Assembly (NCBI GenBank): GCA_019113915.1
Contig: DXGM01000037.1
Coordinates: 1-58,993, forward strand
Length of the DNA stretch: 58,993 nt
DNA from: Candidatus Gordonibacter avicola
GTDB taxonomy: Bacteria > Actinomycetota > Coriobacteriia > Coriobacteriales > Eggerthellaceae
Direction of reading: 5' to 3'
Position 1 is the stretch's first letter. Each line of letters starts with the position of its first letter. Under the pieces are notes generated by a model. That model had not been told where the DNA came from. It searched no databases and saw nothing but the letters and a program-made list of their open reading frames with translations. A program made the position numbers and the translations under genes. This document shows positions 55,838 to 58,993 of the stretch, piece by piece.

Positions 55838-57337
55838 TTACGCCACCGGCTTCCAGTCCTTCCCCAGAATGACCAGTACGTCGGTTTCGTATTCGTAGTA
55901 GCCCAGGCCCTGAATGACGCGGCCGATGCCCAGGCTGGCCGCCACATCCTGCGCCTGCGCCTCATGTTCAGCACCGTCGTAAATAACGAGCGTCTCGGGG
56001 AAGGCATCGCTGTCCGCGTTGCCCGTGCCCGCCACATCGAAGCCTTCGGCGGTCAAGAGCTCGCCCGCCTGAGCAGCCCCTCCGGCAATGCCGGCACCGT
56101 TGCGTACCTCAACCTTGAAGGCCTTGCGGTCGACACCCGTCGGCGCGACCTTGTCGGTAGGGGGCTCTTCGCCCTTATCCACCGCTTCCATCATCTGCTC
56201 CCAGGCATCGCTCGATGCAACATAATACTTCACGTCATCGGCGGTGCTTTCGTAGCCCGGCACAAGCGCGCCAGCCACCGAGGCGGCTTCCACGCCTCCG
56301 AGCGACCCCGCCAAGCCAAGCGCGTCCATGGCCGAAATGTCAGTGGCAAACGAGCCGCCCACCGAATCGAGGAAGGTCGCGAACGCAAGTGCCCCTTCGC
56401 GGTCGAACGCCCGCTCGGCGAGTGCCGCCACGAACGCGCGCTGGTTTTTGGCCTGGTCTTCCACGCCCTCCTTGAAGTTGCTTGCACGCAGAAAGGTGAG
56501 CGCCGCGTTGCCATCGAGCGTCTGCTCGCCGGGCGCCAGGTAGGTGTCGCCCGCCTGCGGGTCGTCCACCTCCTGCTCCACGTTCACCGGCACGCCGCCG
56601 AGCGCGTCAACCAGGGCGGTAATGCCCGCTGCATCCGTCTTCACATAGTGCGCGATGTCGACACCCGCGAAGCCCGCTACGGCCGTGATCAGGGCTGCGT
56701 CGCCCTCACCGGCCGCCTCGCGCAGCCGGTGCGCCTTGCCGTCTGATAAGGTCACCCGCAGGTTCGGGGGCAGTGACACCAGCGTCACCTTGCCCGCCGC
56801 CTCGTCCACACGCGCCAGTACGAAGGCGTCGGGGCCTTCCTCGTCGAGCGCCGCCGAGGCCGCGCCCAGGTCAGCCACTAAAAGCGCGTACCACGGCCGC
56901 TCTTCCTTCAGGGCCGTGAGCGCTGTTTTCGCGTTGGAATCGGCAAGCCCCATCTTCCCGTCCAGTGAGCCAAAGAACGTGGCTACGCCCACGCCACCGG
57001 CGATGACAGCCACCACCACGATGGCCACGAGACCCACCGCAATGCGTCGCACGCGCGCCTTGCGCTGCACTTCTTCGGTGAATTCGCGGCGGCTTACGCG
57101 GCGCGCGTACTCCGAGGAACTCTCGCGCGTGGCGGTATCGGGCAGCAGCGTGTCCACCACGCCACGGGCCGCGCGCCGCTTCTTGCGCGAGTTCGAAAAG
57201 CCCACCGCATCGGCATTCATGTGGCGCGACGAGCTATGCGCGCGGCGCTGCACGTGCGTGCCAATGGTGGCCGAGCGCATGCGACGCGAGGTAAGCTTCG
57301 ATTGCGACGCGGTGAAGCCCTTCTTTTTACTGAACAT
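55838..57337 (-). CDS. LytR-CpsA-Psr (LCP) family protein with LytR_C domain
   Basis: 499 residues. A basic cytoplasmic N terminus of ~130 residues precedes one membrane helix (IAVGLVAIVVVAVIAGGVGVATFF). The LCP domain includes DAFVLARVDEAAGKVTLVSLPPNLRVTL and GVPVNVEQEVDDPQAGDTYLAPGEQTLDGNAALTFLRASN; a C-terminal LytR_C domain (KVEVRNGAGIAGGAAQAGELLTAEGFDV) follows. LCP proteins transfer glycopolymers to peptidoglycan. Usual phosphate-binding Arg/Asp residues are altered: PRDTRV reads PPNLRV and the later RxxDF-type region reads RASNFKEG, so activity may be lost or changed. Adjacent to murA. Confidence 0.85.
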   Translation of the reverse strand: MFSKKKGFTASQSKLTSRRMRSATIGTHVQRRAHSSSRHMNADAVGFSNSRKKRRAARGVVDTLLPDTATRESSSEYARRVSRREFTEEVQRKARVRRIAVGLVAIVVVAVIAGGVGVATFFGSLDGKMGLADSNAKTALTALKEERPWYALLVADLGAASAALDEEGPDAFVLARVDEAAGKVTLVSLPPNLRVTLSDGKAHRLREAAGEGDAALITAVAGFAGVDIAHYVKTDAAGITALVDALGGVPVNVEQEVDDPQAGDTYLAPGEQTLDGNAALTFLRASNFKEGVEDQAKNQRAFVAALAERAFDREGALAFATFLDSVGGSFATDISAMDALGLAGSLGGVEAASVAGALVPGYESTADDVKYYVASSDAWEQMMEAVDKGEEPPTDKVAPTGVDRKAFKVEVRNGAGIAGGAAQAGELLTAEGFDVAGTGNADSDAFPETLVIYDGAEHEAQAQDVAASLGIGRVIQGLGYYEYETDVLVILGKDWKPVA

Positions 57338-57352
57338 AGGCCTGCCGCCTTA

Positions 57353-58642
57353 TCAGCACGCCGGCAGCGCGTCGTCCACGGTTGCGCGCACGACATCCGC
57401 CCCGAGCGTTGCTAGTTTGCCCACGTAATCTTCGTAGCCGCGGTCGATGTGACCAATGTTGTGAATGCGCGTCTCACCTTCGGCCGACACGCCCGCCAGC
57501 ACCAGTGCCGCGCCGGCGCGCAGGTCGGTAGAGGACACGGGCGCGCCCTGCAGCCCCTCCACGCCGCGCACGAGCGCATGATGGTCTTCAATGGTGATGT
57601 CCGCCCCCATGCGAATAAGTTCGCTGGCGAACATGAAGCGGTTCTCAAACACGTTTTCCGTGATGACCGACGTGCCGTCGGCGCAGGCCGCCAGCAGCAT
57701 GAACTGGGCTTGCAGGTCGGTAGGGAAGCCGGGGTGCGGCAGCGTTTGAATGTCGGTGGGCGCAAGCGGGCCCTCGCGGCGCACGGTGATCCAGTCTGCG
57801 CCCGTTTCCACGTCGCAGCCCATGGCCTCCAGCTTCATGAGCGCCATGCGCAGATACGCGGGGTCAACGCCGCGCACGGTCACGGGGCCACCCATGAGCG
57901 CGCCGCCCGCGAGGAACGTGCCGGCTTCAATGCGATCGCCCACTGTCCGATGCTCGCAGGGGTGCAGCGACTCCAGCGGCACGCCCTCCACCTCGACAAA
58001 CGACGATCCGCCGCCCGATACACGCGCACCCATGGCGTTCAGCATGTTTACAAGGTCAACAATTTCCGGCTCGCGCGCCGCGTTCTCGATGGTGGTAGTG
58101 CCCTCGGCCACCACGGCCGCCATCAGCAGGTTCTCCGTTGCACCCACGCTGGGGAAGTCCAGCACCACGTGCGCACCCATAAGCCCATGCGGCGTGGTTG
58201 CTTCCAGAAAGCCGTGATCCACAACGAATTCCACGCCGAGTGCTTCCAGGCCCACCAGGTGCATGTCAATTTTGCGCGCGCCAATCTGGCACCCGCCCGG
58301 CATGGCAACACGCGCCTGCCCAAAGCGCCCGATGAGCGGCCCGAGCACGGCAATGCTCGCGCGCATCTTCGACACCAGCTCATACGGCGTTTCCCACTTG
58401 TCCACGGCCTCGGTGTCGATAACCAGCGTGTGCCCCTCGCGCTCCACGCGCGCGTTCAGGCAACGCAGCACCTCCGCCATAATGGCAATATCCGAGATGA
58501 GCGGCACGTTTTCAATGACGCTTTCGCCGCGACCCAAAAGCGCCGCCGCCATGAGCTTGAGCGCCGAGTTCTTCGCTCCCGAGACGGCAACCTCGCCAGT
58601 GAGCACGCCGTTGCCTTGCACGATGATGATCTCTTCTGCCAT
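57353..58642 (-). CDS. murA: UDP-N-acetylglucosamine 1-carboxyvinyltransferase
   Basis: 429 residues, full length. First committed step of peptidoglycan synthesis: transfers enolpyruvate from PEP to UDP-GlcNAc. Visible are [15 protein letters not shown] (Lys-Asn of the active site), [22 protein letters not shown] with the catalytic Cys that fosfomycin alkylates, [18 protein letters not shown], and [13 protein letters not shown]. The Cys form predicts fosfomycin sensitivity at the target level. The gene sits 15 nt upstream of the LCP gene. Confidence 0.96.
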   Translation of the reverse strand: MAEEIIIVQGNGVLTGEVAVSGAKNSALKLMAAALLGRGESVIENVPLISDIAIMAEVLRCLNARVEREGHTLVIDTEAVDKWETPYELVSKMRASIAVLGPLIGRFGQARVAMPGGCQIGARKIDMHLVGLEALGVEFVVDHGFLEATTPHGLMGAHVVLDFPSVGATENLLMAAVVAEGTTTIENAAREPEIVDLVNMLNAMGARVSGGGSSFVEVEGVPLESLHPCEHRTVGDRIEAGTFLAGGALMGGPVTVRGVDPAYLRMALMKLEAMGCDVETGADWITVRREGPLAPTDIQTLPHPGFPTDLQAQFMLLAACADGTSVITENVFENRFMFASELIRMGADITIEDHHALVRGVEGLQGAPVSSTDLRAGAALVLAGVSAEGETRIHNIGHIDRGYEDYVGKLATLGADVVRATVDDALPAC

Positions 58643-58748
58643 GAGAGCGTCCCTCCATGCCCGATTACCAGGCCATTCGCCGTATCGTATTCTCTATCGT
58701 CAACCCCACCGCTCAAAGCAGCGAGTTTTTTGCCACCCACCCATTATA

Positions 58749-58780
58749 AAAACCAGAGGCCCGCACAAAGCAGGCCTCCA
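58749..58780 (-). terminator. Rho-independent terminator upstream of murA
   Basis: GAGGCC and GGCCTC arms (58756-58761 and 58773-58778), extendable by GC pairs, with TTTTT following on the minus strand. It ends a transcript that enters from beyond the window and implies that murA has its own promoter between 58643 and 58748. Confidence 0.75.
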
Positions 58781-58864
58781 CAACGAAAGCAGAAGGGGAA
58801 AGAGATTATTGCGCAACTAACTCTACGTGAACCAGGATTGATACGCCCGTCGTTGCGAGCATCC

Positions 58865-58878
58865 CTTGTCATCCTGAG
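58865..58878. repeat. Palindromic repeat fragment, copy 6
   Basis: CTTGTCATCCTGAG, the outer left end of the family, with no recognisable remainder. It is a truncated copy. Confidence 0.6.
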
Positions 58879-58993
58879 CACTGATAATAGTTATTGGGTT
58901 GAGGGGTTGAAGAAGATGTGCTGCAATCCTATGCGAAGGCGGACGTGGTGACTCAATCCTGAGCAGACGCTTGAGGGCTGTCTATGCTGCGAA

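Larger units (their letters stand above)
58643..58993. other. Right-edge region: promoter area of murA, terminator and repeat fragment
   Basis: No complete gene. It contains the region upstream of murA, a minus-strand terminator (58749-58780), a 14-bp fragment of the repeat family (58865-58878), and AT-richer sequence to the edge. A short minus-strand frame ending at the TAA at 58806 may be the tail of a gene whose body lies outside or was displaced; I cannot support it. Confidence 0.45.

Noticed and set aside
58806..58857. Short minus-strand frame ending near 58806, possibly the tail of a gene
   Set aside because: It meets a stop codon in the repeat fragment after about 17 codons, and its sequence matches nothing I recognise.
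57449..58951. 500-codon plus-strand frame opposite murA
   Set aside because: Antisense to murA with its full set of motifs; His/Arg/Gln-rich shadow.
1..58993. CRISPR arrays, integrases, phage genes or IS elements
   Set aside because: No regularly spaced identical repeats, and no transposase, integrase or capsid motifs among the frames; the dispersed palindromes are not CRISPR-like.

Overview
The window looks like a chromosomal segment of a high-GC anaerobic actinobacterium, most likely an Eggerthellaceae-type coriobacterium (inferred from gene content and order, not from a marker gene). Pointers are tmk-holB-ricT linkage, a cytoplasmic molybdopterin reductase with ferredoxin and MFS partners, a rubredoxin-tailed flavoprotein, superoxide reductase, ThyX, a BadF/BcrA-type giant ATPase, and small zinc-ribbon proteins. 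I found 53 protein genes, no rRNA, tRNA, CRISPR array, phage or transposase gene.

Layout. 1-3.8 kb: the 5' part of a secreted LRR_5 surface protein with an 11-bp poly-G tract just after the signal peptide, a one-TM hypothetical and a small hypothetical. 4.0-6.6 kb: radical-SAM DNA-metabolism pair behind a strong promoter and three 16-bp direct repeats. 6.6-22.2 kb: mostly housekeeping genes on the minus strand (radical SAM, NAD-binding protein, two DegV proteins, pncB, ricT, holB, tmk, fused class I fumarase, ferredoxin-nitroreductase, mdh, archaeal-type topA). 22.5-23.2 kb: HigB/HigA-like toxin-antitoxin. 24-30 kb: polar amino-acid ABC operon and NatAB-like ABC exporter. 30-33 kb: YqhQ/DUF1385 protein, thyX, a methyltransferase.

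33.2-45.7 kb is the most distinctive accessory region. A divergent LysR regulator faces a minus-strand series: MFS transporter, molybdopterin oxidoreductase without Tat signal, two-cluster ferredoxin, second MFS transporter, two tiny zinc-ribbon proteins, DmsC-like membrane protein, and a 1273-residue protein with two activase domains plus a HgdB-like domain. It looks like a cytoplasmic reductive pathway for an imported organic substrate, perhaps a dehydroxylation, possibly joined to an ATP-driven low-potential electron device. 46-51.7 kb: metal-uptake locus (flavin reductase-rubredoxin, NTPase, DUF364 protein, FecCD/ATPase/lipoprotein ABC transporter) with palindromic operator candidates. 51.8-58.7 kb: rpmE with leader, RhaD-like aldolase, superoxide reductase, lgt, NifU-like protein, LCP protein, murA.

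A palindromic repeat family (arms GTCATCCTGAGCGGAG and GTCGAAGGATCCCG, inverted) recurs at about 1.1, 7.7, 16.5, 18.45, 45.85 and 58.87 kb. One copy is read in frame inside fumarase as a linker of about 68 residues, and two others create spurious N-terminal extensions of neighbouring genes. Several nucleic-acid proteins here (TopA, Tmk, RicT, L31) carry long low-complexity tails. All functional calls come from reading motifs by eye; no database search was run.
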